NCBI GenBank assembly: GCA_026994195.1
Contig: JALWRH010000105.1
Location: 1-41,453, forward strand
Source of the DNA: Sedimenticola sp.
Lineage (GTDB): Bacteria > Pseudomonadota > Gammaproteobacteria > Chromatiales > Chromatiaceae
Reading direction: 5' to 3'
DNA length: 41,453 nucleotides
Part shown: piece by piece, positions 33,608-41,453 of the stretch
How positions within the stretch are numbered: position 1 is the stretch's first letter
Layout: each line of letters begins with the position of its first letter
Translations under genes and position numbers: made by a program
The notes under the pieces: model-generated
What the model saw: the letters and a program-made list of their open reading frames with translations, nothing else
Database searches by the model: none
Told to the model about the DNA's origin: nothing

Positions 33608-34384
33608 TTAATCGGTGTTACCGTGGTGCATGGGATCAGTCTGCTTGTCGCTATGAGTACTATGGGACAAATACAAATCAGCCTGTTTCTTCAGCGCTTC
33701 CAGTTCCTTGACTATCAAATGCCGTGGGTGCTTGTCCAGGATACCCTTTCGCCGCAACTCCTGCAGATGCCGGTTCACCGCCTGGCGAGTTGATCCAATC
33801 ATATGCGCTAGTGACTCATTGGTAAGGTCATGAATCAGCTTTACTGGGTAGGCTTTTTTGTCCGGCAACGGATCAGGCATCGTATGGCGTAGTATCAGAT
33901 GTGCCAAGCGTGTTATTGTATCCTTCAATCCCAGGTCTGCCACCAAGTCTTCCATTTTGCGCATCCTTTCTCCCAGGTAGGGCAGGAAATTCCGATTGAA
34001 TGCGGGAGATTTTCGTATCCATTCCCGCACCTTTTCTGTTGAAGCTCCCAACAGTTGTACGTCTTCAACAGCCACCGGCGCCACTTCGTGTATGTTTCCA
34101 TCGAGCAGAGAAATCACATCAAACCCATCTCCGGCACCCAGCACAAAAAGGGTGACCCAATTGCCTGATGCCATATCTATGTGCTCCATTTTCACCCGTC
34201 CACTGATGATCACATGAAACTGCTCCACCAATGCTGCTGGCTCCATGGTTACGCCCTTACGCCAGGTAATAGGCCGAAAGCAATCGAGCATTTCCTTCAT
34301 AAATTCATCAGAAACATCTCGAAATAGTGGGGACCTGGCAAGCTGCCCCTTATAGTGTAGATAGAGTGGTGAATTGCTGTTCAT
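33608..34384 (-). CDS. Crp/Fnr-type transcription regulator (second paralogue)
   Basis: The 258-residue protein starts at ATG 34384, preceded by GAGGGGA 8 bases upstream. It is collinear with the first regulator at 6268-7005: both share the pattern LYxxYxxxLxxxxLF, an LLDG-x-x-H loop, RNFLPYLG and a similar recognition helix (STRQAVNRHLQE here, AARQVINKHLQA there). The Arg-Ser-Ala signature of cAMP-binding CRP is missing (DVISLLDGNIHEVAPVAVED). The single cysteine near residue 35 is not an FNR cluster. The sensed signal is unknown. It stands alone between convergent DUF4010 and divergent yfdX, and is the second candidate reader of the palindromes. Confidence 0.92.
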   Translation of the reverse strand: MNSNSPLYLHYKGQLARSPLFRDVSDEFMKEMLDCFRPITWRKGVTMEPAALVEQFHVIISGRVKMEHIDMASGNWVTLFVLGAGDGFDVISLLDGNIHEVAPVAVEDVQLLGASTEKVREWIRKSPAFNRNFLPYLGERMRKMEDLVADLGLKDTITRLAHLILRHTMPDPLPDKKAYPVKLIHDLTNESLAHMIGSTRQAVNRHLQELRRKGILDKHPRHLIVKELEALKKQADLYLSHSTHSDKQTDPMHHGNTD

Positions 34385-34974
34385 CAAGTCTTCCCCTCAT
34401 TCCAATGCATCGTGGCATGGTATTCACTGTTTTCCGAAGTTTTACGAAATGCCTTCCACTTTGCCTACTACCATCCTCTGCCGCCACATATGCTATGTTT
34501 GATTCTGTCCTCTTCTCCCTCTGATTACAGTATCTCTGACAGCAACCCAACCACCTTGGCACCAATGTGCGGTAGATGTCTTTCAGCAGACACCCTGAGC
34601 ACCGCATCAGAGGTAATCTACATACAAAACAGAACCGCGCGAAAGATCTTACGGGTTCTGTAAGACGGATACAAACGGGCAGAACCTGCTTGTTTCTAAA
34701 CTGTAGATATACTCCTTGAGAAAAACCTATGAATAATTTATGGCTGACAATTGTGCGTCCGCAATGCCCAATATCAGCATAGCCCAGTTTGCCGATGATT
34801 GCCGGTTACCGGCAGCTTGATAGTGGGTATTTTGGCTCTCATCTCTGCTCATCCGGAATTGTTCATGGATTCCTTGAGACTAGAAATCCGGGAATAAGAG
34901 TATCAGATCAGTACAAAGCAGTAGTAACGCCGTTTTATGTCCTGGGATGCACACCAGTTAGAGGAAATAATCCA
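34385..34974. other. 590-base non-coding region between regulator 2 and yfdX
   Basis: No convincing gene is visible. The upward extension of the yfdX frame (from 34789) has no signal-peptide or family support. It contains an inverted repeat ACAGAACC (34629-34636) and GGTTCTGT (34654-34661), an overlapping TCTTAC/GTAAGA (34647-34665), a TGCCGG/CCGGCA hairpin (34800-34814) and a -10-like TATACT (34708-34713) without a normal -35. No copy of the regulon palindrome was found here. The size leaves room for a small RNA, but none can be supported. Confidence 0.4.
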
Positions 34975-36252
34975 ATGCGAAAAACCATTCTATCCACTGC
35001 TATAGCACTATCCATAGGTATATCATCCACAAACATCATGGCCGCTTCAGCGCCTGACTCATCTATGCAGGAAGCCATTGTTGTCAAGCCGGCTCAGTCG
35101 TTGACCCCACAACAGTCTGGCGAGGTTTCAGACTATGCGGTGAAAGCTCTCATGCACATTGCTCGTGCCCGGGCAGCCATTCATGAAAAGAAACAGACCG
35201 ATGTCGATAAGGAACTCAAGAAAGCACTGGCCTACCTCGCTCTTGCCAAGACAAAACTCCCAACGAGTAAAATCATCGATGAAGTGAACATAGCCAAAGC
35301 TCACATCAAGTTTGCAGAAACAGAAACTGTAGTGGAGGATTTAGTACCCATCTACTCGGACCTGACTGTAGTGGGAGAATTGATTCCGGTACAACAAGCC
35401 AACGACAAGCTGAATGAAGCCAAGGCTGCCTTGAAGCAAGGTAACAAGAAGGCGGCAGAGGCCTCCCTCAATGCCATTGAGGAATCACTGATATACACAG
35501 AGGTTGATCTTCCTGTCGCCTCTACAGAGCGATACATCAAGGCCGCATTGAAATATGTGGCCCATGACGATCTTGCCAAAGCTGACAAAACCCTTCGTGC
35601 CGCTGAAGACAATCTTCAATTCTTGTCTTTTGATATGGAGTCCCCCATCGCAGAAGCACGTGACAACCTGTCTCTGGCCAGCCAAAACTATACGACCAAA
35701 CACTACTCTCAAGTAAAGAAAAACCTGATTGCTGCAAAAAAATGGCTGGAAGTCGCTAGAGCCAGCGTTGACAGGGATTCCGCCGCCACAGAAGAGTACG
35801 AGGCCATCAACCAGCTCGAAGGCGATGTCGAAAAAATGTCTGTCCGCCTTGATAAAAAAGATACAAGTCTTGCTGCTTCTCTGGAAGGCGCTTTGCATAA
35901 ACTGAACGCAATGGCTGAAACAGAGGCAGAGAAAATCGTCATCGGTTGGAAAGACAAGCGGCCTGACACCGATGTACGAGCAGATTTGATCGAAGCCAAG
36001 CAACACGTTGCTTTCGCTGAAAACATGCAGTTCTATGCACACAGTGATCCGGCAGATGTCTTCAAGTCTCTCGATCAGGCCAAAGCTGATCTCGAAAATG
36101 TCGCTCATTCCGGAAAACTTTCCGACAAGGCCTTCCGCACACTGGAAACAGTAAGGAAAGACCTTGAGACAATCCGAAAAACCCCAGGCAAACGTGGAAC
36201 GTATGAGCGTATCCGCGCACACCTGAGAGAATTGATACACAACCGCTTCTGA
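34975..36252 (+). CDS. yfdX: Exported YfdX-family protein, long form
   Basis: The 425-residue protein starts MRKTILSTAIALSIGISSTN at ATG 34975, with AGAGGA 9 bases upstream. A signal peptide ends near ...IMAASA, so it should be periplasmic. The central part matches YfdX: YAVKALMHIARARAAIHEKK, VPIYSDLTVVGELIPVQQAN, KLNEAKAALKQGNKKAAEAS and ALKYVAHDDLAKADKTLRAA. E. coli YfdX is about 210 residues, so this one is about twice as long. The extra C-terminal half is also alpha-helical and lysine rich (QVKKNLIAAKKWLEVARA, DLIEAKQHVAFAENMQ). YfdX has been linked to acid and stress response and periplasmic chaperone activity. The role here is inferred. Confidence 0.85.
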   Translation: MRKTILSTAIALSIGISSTNIMAASAPDSSMQEAIVVKPAQSLTPQQSGEVSDYAVKALMHIARARAAIHEKKQTDVDKELKKALAYLALAKTKLPTSKIIDEVNIAKAHIKFAETETVVEDLVPIYSDLTVVGELIPVQQANDKLNEAKAALKQGNKKAAEASLNAIEESLIYTEVDLPVASTERYIKAALKYVAHDDLAKADKTLRAAEDNLQFLSFDMESPIAEARDNLSLASQNYTTKHYSQVKKNLIAAKKWLEVARASVDRDSAATEEYEAINQLEGDVEKMSVRLDKKDTSLAASLEGALHKLNAMAETEAEKIVIGWKDKRPDTDVRADLIEAKQHVAFAENMQFYAHSDPADVFKSLDQAKADLENVAHSGKLSDKAFRTLETVRKDLETIRKTPGKRGTYERIRAHLRELIHNRF

Positions 36253-36344
36253 CAGCAACAAAAGAGAGCTTATAATAAGCGTATTATCAATGACATACAA
36301 TTGCTGGCATTCAGTTCATATGCAGCAGCTGTTCACAGGATGCC

Positions 36345-36378
36345 CCGGGCGGAGAGCAGCCGAAGTTTCTCTGCCCGG
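36345..36378 (+). terminator. Hairpin terminator after yfdX
   Basis: CCGGGCGGAGA (36345-36355) pairs with TCTCTGCCCGG (36368-36378), an 11-base stem with one G-T pair and a 12-base loop, followed by CCTTTCTTCT. The T tract is imperfect. Confidence 0.6.
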
Positions 36379-36484
36379 CCTTTCTTCTGGCCTACTCATC
36401 AACACATAGCCTGTTGAAAAAAAGTTGTATCTGGCCTCCGGCCAAACCCACATACAAAAAAAGTATATTCCACAAAGATAGGAC

Positions 36485-36512
36485 TTGCCAAAAATCCCTA
36501 TCTGGGTACAAT
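36485..36512 (+). promoter_or_regulatory. tRNA-fMet promoter
   Basis: TTGCCA (36485-36490), a 16-base spacer and TACAAT (36507-36512) predict a start near 36519, seven bases before the tRNA. Confidence 0.6.
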
Positions 36513-36525
36513 GTGCTCCGTCAGT

Positions 36526-36602
<77 letters not shown>

Positions 36603-36617
36603 AATTTTCCCAAGAAA

Positions 36618-36649
36618 ACTCAATCACTTAGCGGTGGTTGAGTTTTTTT
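36618..36649 (+). terminator. Rho-independent terminator of tRNA-fMet
   Basis: ACTCAATCAC (36618-36627) pairs with GTGGTTGAGT (36634-36643), with one G-T pair and loop TTAGCG, followed by a run of T at 36643-36649. Confidence 0.85.
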
Positions 36650-36733
36650 GTTTGGGCAGAATTATATGCTGATGGCTAGTCAACTCTACATGTTGTTGGA
36701 CAATCTGTGCGACAATTGTCTTCACCACACCTA

Positions 36734-38440
36734 TTACTCCTTCGAATAAACTGTGCGCCCTTCCTTGATCGCCTCGATGATCTTGATGTCGTGTATTTTC
36801 ATGGAATCAATCTTGAGCGGGTTCTTGTCCAGAATGACGAAATCTGCCAACTTCCCCTGAGTGAGAGTTCCCTTGGTATCTTCTTCGAAGTACTGGAAAG
36901 CCGCCCAGTCAGTCAGGGTCTTCATGCCTTCATAGGGCGTCAGCCTTTGATCCGGCCCCAGGATCTTCTCGCTGCGCGTCACCCGGTTCACCGTGGCATC
37001 GAGCACCCGCATGGAGTTGGGGAAGGTCACCGGCGCATCATGGTGGGAAGTGATGGTCAGCCCGGCATCGACCACATCCCGGGTCGGTGAGATATAACTG
37101 GCCCGCGGCTCACCCAGCACCGAGCTCTCATGCCAGTCTCCCCAGTAGAAGGTGTGCATGGGAAAGAGCGACGGATAGATCTTCAATCGCACCAGTACTG
37201 GAATCTGGTCCTTTCTCAGGGTCTGGCCGTGTACGAGAACCGTTCTGTGATCCGGATAGCCGTAGGCCTTTTCAGCCGCGTCCACCGCCTTGACGTACTG
37301 GTCGATGGCTGCATCGCCGTTGGTATGACAAAGAATCTGCCACTTGTTCCTGAAGGCCGTCTTGACATACCCAACGGCTTTCTCATCGCTCATGACGGGA
37401 TAGCCCCGGTAACCTTTCTTCTGTCCAGTGGGCGGCACCAGGTAGGGTTCACTCAGCCAGGCCGTTTTTCCCTGGGGTGAACCGTCCAGGGTGAGCTTCA
37501 CGCCACCGATTCTGAACCGCTTCTTGTAGTCGTGCGAGGGACTGTACTCCTGCCCAATAAGGTATTCCGTTCCCAGGGTGATGTCCGGATAGGCGACCAC
37601 ATCGATATAGAACTTGCCGGCTTTAGCCGCGAAAACCAGCGCCTCCACCTGTTCCTTGGTTGTTCGCCCGTCCTGCGCCGTCAGGTAGCCGTTTTTCGCA
37701 TACTCTTCCTGTCCCTTCTCAATGCATTTGAGGGCGAACTCGGCATCCGACTTGCCGATGATGGGAAACAAGGCGCCAAACAGGGCGCCTTCTTCCAGCA
37801 CCCCTGTAGGCACGCCCTTGGCGTCCCTTCTGTAGGCGCCACCCTTGGGATCCTTGCTGTTCGCGCCAATCTTCAGCAGTTCCATAGCCTTAGAGTTCAC
37901 CACGCCCAGATGACCGGACTGGTGGATAATGATGACGGGAACATCCTTGCTGACCCTGTCCAGGGTCTCAGCGGTGGGATGATCCTTCTCGGCCAACTGC
38001 GAATCGTCGTAGCCGTTGCCGATGATCCATCCCAGTTTGTTCAGCATGTACTTGCCTTCTTTGGACGCCTTGTAGGTATTCATGGTATCCACGATGGAAT
38101 CGAAATTCTGTCCCGGGCCATCCGGTGGCGGCAGCAAATTGGCGCACAGCGCCGCGAAACCCACGTTGTACATGTGCCCGTGCCCGTCCAGGAAGGCGGG
38201 CAGCAGGGTCTTGCCTTTCAGGTCCACCTGCTTGGCCTGTTTCCCGAACTTCTTCAGGGCCTCCACCCTGCTTCCGACAAAGGCAATTCTCCCATCGCGC
38301 TGGACGACGGCTTCGGCATATTGCGGTGATGCGCCTTCCATGGTGATGATATCGCCGCCATAGTAAATGGTCGCCTCTCCGGCGACGGCCGCGGAAACCA
38401 CCCATAGCGTCATCATGATTGTCATTCTCAGCGTTTTCAT
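36734..38440 (-). CDS. Exported metal-dependent amidohydrolase (Amidohydro_3/YtcJ-like), copy 1
   Basis: The 568-residue protein starts MKTLRMTIMMTLWVVSAAVA at ATG 38440, with GGGAG 6 bases before it. A signal peptide is clear, so it acts in the periplasm or outside. It has YYGGDIITMEGASPQYAEAV at the N-terminus, the metal motif FLDGHGHMYN (H87, H89), IIHQSGHLGVVNSKAMELL, VKLTLDGSPQGKTAWLSEPY, ILCHTNGDAAIDQYVKAV and a C-terminal KGTLTQGKLADFVILDKNPL. The family hydrolyses amide or similar bonds in small molecules. The substrate is unknown. It is the last of three related minus-strand genes, 143 bases downstream of copy 2. The gap holds a REP-like repeat. Confidence 0.9.
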   Translation of the reverse strand: MKTLRMTIMMTLWVVSAAVAGEATIYYGGDIITMEGASPQYAEAVVQRDGRIAFVGSRVEALKKFGKQAKQVDLKGKTLLPAFLDGHGHMYNVGFAALCANLLPPPDGPGQNFDSIVDTMNTYKASKEGKYMLNKLGWIIGNGYDDSQLAEKDHPTAETLDRVSKDVPVIIIHQSGHLGVVNSKAMELLKIGANSKDPKGGAYRRDAKGVPTGVLEEGALFGALFPIIGKSDAEFALKCIEKGQEEYAKNGYLTAQDGRTTKEQVEALVFAAKAGKFYIDVVAYPDITLGTEYLIGQEYSPSHDYKKRFRIGGVKLTLDGSPQGKTAWLSEPYLVPPTGQKKGYRGYPVMSDEKAVGYVKTAFRNKWQILCHTNGDAAIDQYVKAVDAAEKAYGYPDHRTVLVHGQTLRKDQIPVLVRLKIYPSLFPMHTFYWGDWHESSVLGEPRASYISPTRDVVDAGLTITSHHDAPVTFPNSMRVLDATVNRVTRSEKILGPDQRLTPYEGMKTLTDWAAFQYFEEDTKGTLTQGKLADFVILDKNPLKIDSMKIHDIKIIEAIKEGRTVYSKE

Positions 38441-38510
38441 TCGCTTCTCCCTGATGATCGTGCCTCTATTCAGCATCATGTAACAGGACGAGTACGGAAC
38501 CCGACGTATC

Positions 38511-38568
38511 AGGTTCGGACTGAAGCCCGACCTACGAAATGCCCCATGCAGGTTGGGCTATAGCCTGA
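38511..38568. repeat. REP/BIME-like palindromic repeat pair
   Basis: Two related imperfect palindromes lie between amidohydrolases: 38511-38533 (AGGTTCGGACTGAAGCCCGA, then CCT) and 38550-38568 (AGGTTGGGCTATAGCCTGA). Both have an AGGTTsGGnCT arm and a short GAA or AT loop. This looks like the AGGTCGGGCTTCAG-type REP repeats common in Gammaproteobacteria, which are normally dispersed by a TnpA-REP transposase not seen here. Only this pair was found in the window. Confidence 0.55.
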
Positions 38569-38583
38569 CAGAATCGTTTTATT

Positions 38584-40449
38584 TTATTTCCCACAAAAAT
38601 GCTCAAAAGCCTTTTGGGTGTTTTCAAACTTCTGTTTTTTTGCCAGTTCCCAGGGTCTTTCGCAGTTCCCGGTTTTGGCGCACCACCTGAATCCGGCCGA
38701 TGCGACGCAGCCATGGGCATCCCTGTCCCCCCCGACGAGTCCGTTGTGGTTGACCACCATTTCTCCCCTGTGCACCACGCCATAGACCGGGATGTCCTTG
38801 ATCTTCATCGGATCGATCTTGAAGGGGTTTTGCGCGAGGATAGTGAAGTTCGCGATTTTTCCCTTTTTGATGGAGCCGATCATCTCTTCCAGGTTGAGGG
38901 TGCGCGCCGCGGTGATGGTGATGCCTTTCATGGCGGTAAAGACGTCCAGGCGCTGATCCTGCGAGAACTTGCTCCCTTCTCCCGTGACACGGTTGATGGC
39001 GGTCCATGCCAGTGTCAGCGGCTCAGCCGGCGCCATGGCAAAATCGGAATGGAAAGAGACGGGTACGGCCCGTTGGGTCAGCTCCTTGATACGCACCAGG
39101 TTTTCCGCCCTCTCCTTGCCCAGCCCCACCTCGGCATATTTGTCCGCCAGAGCCCACAGGTAGTATGGGTTGACGGAGGCTTCCATCCCCAACTCCTTGA
39201 CCTCCTCGGCGATATTCGCGTCGAAATAACCCATGTGATGCAGGGTAAAACGGTGATCCTTGCGCGGATGCCTTTTCTGATCCTCGCGGTTGAAATCGAT
39301 CACCTGCTGTATCCCCTTGTCACCGTTGGCGTGCACATGGATCTTGTAGCCCTTGTCCCAATAGAAGCTGAGCTGCTGCTTGAAAAGATCAAGCGGCGTC
39401 ATCCACTCTCCCTTGAAACGCGGGTCGGTGTAGGGCTGCTTCATCTCCATGGCCAGTGAATAGATAGCGCCGTCGGCGTAGAGCTTGACCTGCTTTGGCA
39501 AGAAAAAGATATTCTGCGTGTTGTATTTTTCCGGAAGCTCTTGCATCAGCGCTTCCGCTTTTTCGTTGCTGTTACCGGCCATGCCGTAGAGCTGTGTGCC
39601 GTTGGCGATCAGGTAGGTGTCGTAGGGCGGGTTCTTGTCCATCTCACTTTTGAGCAGCCCGTATTCCATCTTGAAGTCCGACCCCGGGAAACCGGGCTCG
39701 CAGATGGTGGTGATGCCGTTTTGCAGCATCAGCTCTGTCATCATGGACAGGCCTTTCTTGTACGTGTCGGGGTTGAGCAGGTAGGCGCCAATCTTGGGGG
39801 CCAGCGCCAGCCAGCCTCCCTCGAAGAAGTGCCCCTTCTCCCATTCAACCTGGGGATTGCCCTTGAAGTCCTCCTTGGTGATCTTGAACAGCTCGATGGC
39901 GGCATCGTTCAGGTAGATCTCATGAAAAGAGCGGTGGATCACGCCGACAGGCTTGTTGGGCGCGAGTTGGTTGAGCATCTGGCGGCTCAGACCCCCGTGC
40001 CAGAGCGGGTGGTAGCCCCAGACAAAGTGCATTTCCCCCTCTTTGGCTTTTGCAATGGACGCCCTGAGAAGCTTCTGGAACGCCTCGGGTGTCTTTGCCG
40101 CCGGGGTCACGCCGTTGGGCTTCTTCCAGGCATGAGGGGCGATGGTATCGTTGGGCAGCATGATCGCCGCGATGGAGGGGTGCAGGTGCGGTTCGATGAA
40201 GCCAGGCAGCATGGTCTTGCCGTGCAGATCAACCATTTCCGCGCCGTCCCCGGCTTTTTGCAGCGCACCAGCTTTCTTTCCGACAAAAACGATCTTGTCA
40301 TCTATTACCAGCACTGACTCGGCATACCGGGCCTTGTCACCTTCCATGGTGACGATATCACCACCATAATAAATTGTCGTTTTGCCTGCTGCAGCCGGCG
40401 CGGAAATCACCCACAGCGCCAACATCATTGCCAAGATCACCCTTTTCAT
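38584..40449 (-). CDS. Exported amidohydrolase (Amidohydro_3/YtcJ-like), copy 2, with Cys-containing C-terminal extension
   Basis: The 621-residue protein starts MKRVILAMMLALWVISAPAA with a signal peptide, preceded by ATGGAG. It has YYGGDIVTMEGDKARYAESV, the metal motif FIEPHLHPSI (H88, H90), HFVWGYHPLWHGGLSRQML, QVKLYADGAIYSLAMEMKQP, IHVHANGDKGIQQVIDFNRE, FHSDFAMAPAEPLTLA and KKGKIANFTILAQNPFKI. Beyond the normal end it has about 55 extra residues with four cysteines (GCVAS, WCAKTGNC, HFCGK) that could form disulfides in the periplasm. Copy 1 and the visible part of copy 3 lack this tail. It is 112 bases from copy 3. The substrate is unknown. Confidence 0.9.
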   Translation of the reverse strand: MKRVILAMMLALWVISAPAAAGKTTIYYGGDIVTMEGDKARYAESVLVIDDKIVFVGKKAGALQKAGDGAEMVDLHGKTMLPGFIEPHLHPSIAAIMLPNDTIAPHAWKKPNGVTPAAKTPEAFQKLLRASIAKAKEGEMHFVWGYHPLWHGGLSRQMLNQLAPNKPVGVIHRSFHEIYLNDAAIELFKITKEDFKGNPQVEWEKGHFFEGGWLALAPKIGAYLLNPDTYKKGLSMMTELMLQNGITTICEPGFPGSDFKMEYGLLKSEMDKNPPYDTYLIANGTQLYGMAGNSNEKAEALMQELPEKYNTQNIFFLPKQVKLYADGAIYSLAMEMKQPYTDPRFKGEWMTPLDLFKQQLSFYWDKGYKIHVHANGDKGIQQVIDFNREDQKRHPRKDHRFTLHHMGYFDANIAEEVKELGMEASVNPYYLWALADKYAEVGLGKERAENLVRIKELTQRAVPVSFHSDFAMAPAEPLTLAWTAINRVTGEGSKFSQDQRLDVFTAMKGITITAARTLNLEEMIGSIKKGKIANFTILAQNPFKIDPMKIKDIPVYGVVHRGEMVVNHNGLVGGDRDAHGCVASAGFRWCAKTGNCERPWELAKKQKFENTQKAFEHFCGK

Positions 40450-40561
40450 TCATTTCTCCATTTTCTGTTTGTAAAGCGAAGACCGTCCCGGCAAAGCCTG
40501 GCATTGACATTCTCCACACCCTACCCGGTTTCCTGCTTTTCTGCTCGTTTCAATTGCTCCA

Positions 40562-41453
40562 TCAGATACCAATCTTCTTGTAGATCACCCTTCCCTCCTT
40601 CACCGTGGCCAGGACTTCGTTGTCCCTGATCTCAGAAACCTTCTGCTTGAGCGGGTTGTGCTTGAGCACGACGAAGTCCGCCAGCATGCCTTCCTTGATC
40701 CTGCCCTTGCGGTCCTCTTCGAACACTTGCCAGGCGGGACCGGTGGTAAGGGCCTGCAGGGCAGTATAGGCATCCACCCGCTGATCCGGACCAATGATGG
40801 TGCCACTACGGGACTCCCGCGCCATGGCGGACCAGATGACCCAGAAAGGATCGAGAGGCGTGACATTGAAGTCCGTATGGTTGGACATGACCAGCCCGGC
40901 AGCCTTGGCTGCCTTCATGGGTGAAATGAAGAACGCTGCTTCCTTGCCAATATTCTTGATATGCACATCACCCCAGTAGTAAGTATGCAAAGTAAAGTAG
41001 GACGGCGTAAGCCCCAGCTCAACGTATTTGGGCAGGTGTTCAGGACGCTGGAACTGGGAATGCACGATCACCGTGCGCCGGTCATCCTTGGCGCTGATGC
41101 CAGCATGTTCGATAGTCTTGATCATCATATCGATAGCACCGTCACCATTGGCATGAACGTGCAGTGGAATTTTCGCATCGAACAACTTCTTGGTGATGGC
41201 ATCCAGCTGTTCCTGAGTGATGGATGATTCACCTTTCCAGTTCTTCTGCCCGGCGGGTCCACCACCATGATAGGGATGAGAGACCAGCGCCGTCTTGCCC
41301 TGGGGGGAGCCGTCGATAGTGATCTTGGCCGCCTGGATCTTGAAGTGGTTGTTGTAGGAGCCGAACTTGTATTTCGGATTGCCGAACCACTTATCCATCT
41401 CGGTAAAACCCGGCAGGGCCAGGACATCCAGGAACAGACGCTCCTGTTCCGCC
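40562..41453 (-). CDS. Amidohydrolase (Amidohydro_3/YtcJ-like), copy 3, N-terminal part beyond window
   Basis: The C-terminal 296 residues are in the window, and the frame stays open to base 41453, so ATG 41398 is not the real start. The visible frame begins AEQERLFLDVLALPGFTEMD, aligned with the middle of copy 1. It has ITIDGSPQGKTALVSHPYHG, IPLHVHANGDGAIDMMIKTI, VIVHSQFQRPEHLPKYVELG, YFTLHTYYWGDVHIKNIG, MSNHTDFNVTPLDPFWVIW and EGMLADFVVLKHNPL. It is closer to copy 1 than to copy 2 (both share SPQGKTA and HTFYWGD/HTYYWGD). A signal peptide like those of its neighbours is expected but unseen. The gene ends with ...VIYKKIGI. Confidence 0.9.
   Translation of the reverse strand, partial: AEQERLFLDVLALPGFTEMDKWFGNPKYKFGSYNNHFKIQAAKITIDGSPQGKTALVSHPYHGGGPAGQKNWKGESSITQEQLDAITKKLFDAKIPLHVHANGDGAIDMMIKTIEHAGISAKDDRRTVIVHSQFQRPEHLPKYVELGLTPSYFTLHTYYWGDVHIKNIGKEAAFFISPMKAAKAAGLVMSNHTDFNVTPLDPFWVIWSAMARESRSGTIIGPDQRVDAYTALQALTTGPAWQVFEEDRKGRIKEGMLADFVVLKHNPLKQKVSEIRDNEVLATVKEGRVIYKKIGI

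Noticed and set aside
34789-34974. Upstream extension of the yfdX frame giving 487 residues
   Set aside because: It would bury the signal peptide inside the protein. ATG 34975 has a strong ribosome site directly before the signal sequence.

Overview
The window reads as chromosome of a gammaproteobacterium. The evidence is a single-chain PurL N-terminus of the E. coli type, TcdA, a SelD/MnmH pair, YfdX, HdeD and DedA family proteins, and an initiator tRNA of the E. coli type with an unpaired 1-72 position. The genus cannot be fixed from sequence alone. An autotrophic or sulfur-oxidising member of the Chromatiales type is a guess only.

Layout. 1-3460: the 5' end of purL and tcdA run leftwards, and selD-mnmH run rightwards (selenophosphate synthesis feeding tRNA 2-selenouridine). 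3461-5451: a small coiled-coil/winged-helix DNA-binding protein, tRNA-Val(GAC), and two small stress-type proteins. 5502-8431: a BPG-dependent phosphoglycerate mutase, a Crp/Fnr-type regulator and a cardiolipin synthase. 8547-15678: an operon of phosphotransacetylase, acetate kinase, phosphoketolase and glucan phosphorylase. 15700-16320: a DedA protein on the minus strand. 16580-21178: a four-gene pyruvate dehydrogenase operon (E1 alpha, E1 beta, E2, E3). 21258-24172: AhpD-like, HdeD-like, TSUP transporter and a SpoIIAA-like/UspA fusion. 24427-33520: a rightward run of beta-CASP metallo-hydrolase, class I aldolase, PEP synthase, P-type H+-ATPase and a DUF4010 membrane protein. 33608-34384: a second Crp/Fnr-type regulator paralogous to the first. 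34975-36252: an exported YfdX-family protein. 36526-36602: tRNA-fMet. 36734 to the right edge: three tandem paralogous amidohydrolases, at least two with signal peptides, the third cut by the window edge.

The main discovery is a shared cis-element. Five perfect copies of the palindrome TGTCA-N6-TGACA lie only in intergenic DNA, at 4691, 5163, 16504, 22363 and 24244, with a degenerate copy at 8469. Each perfect copy has a -10-like hexamer placed so that the dyad sits about 41 bases upstream of the predicted transcription start. This is the class II activator geometry of CRP and FNR. At two divergent intergenic regions (22363 and 24244) the same palindrome is correctly placed for promoters in both directions. 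The two paralogous Crp/Fnr-type regulators in the window have nearly the same recognition helix, lack the cAMP-binding Arg-Ser-Ala signature of CRP, and lack the cysteine cluster of FNR. I infer a local regulon with an unknown signal that switches carbon flow (glycogen to phosphoketolase to acetate and ATP, pyruvate oxidation, aldolase/PEP synthase), proton pumping and stress proteins together. This has some resemblance to low-oxygen acclimation clusters of other Proteobacteria.

Other notable points are a tandem internal duplication in the P-domain of the H+-ATPase, a plastid/cyanobacteria-like E2 active-site signature (HRVVYG) in the pyruvate dehydrogenase, and the SpoIIAA-like/UspA fusion. 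All calls were made by reading the sequence. No database search was run.
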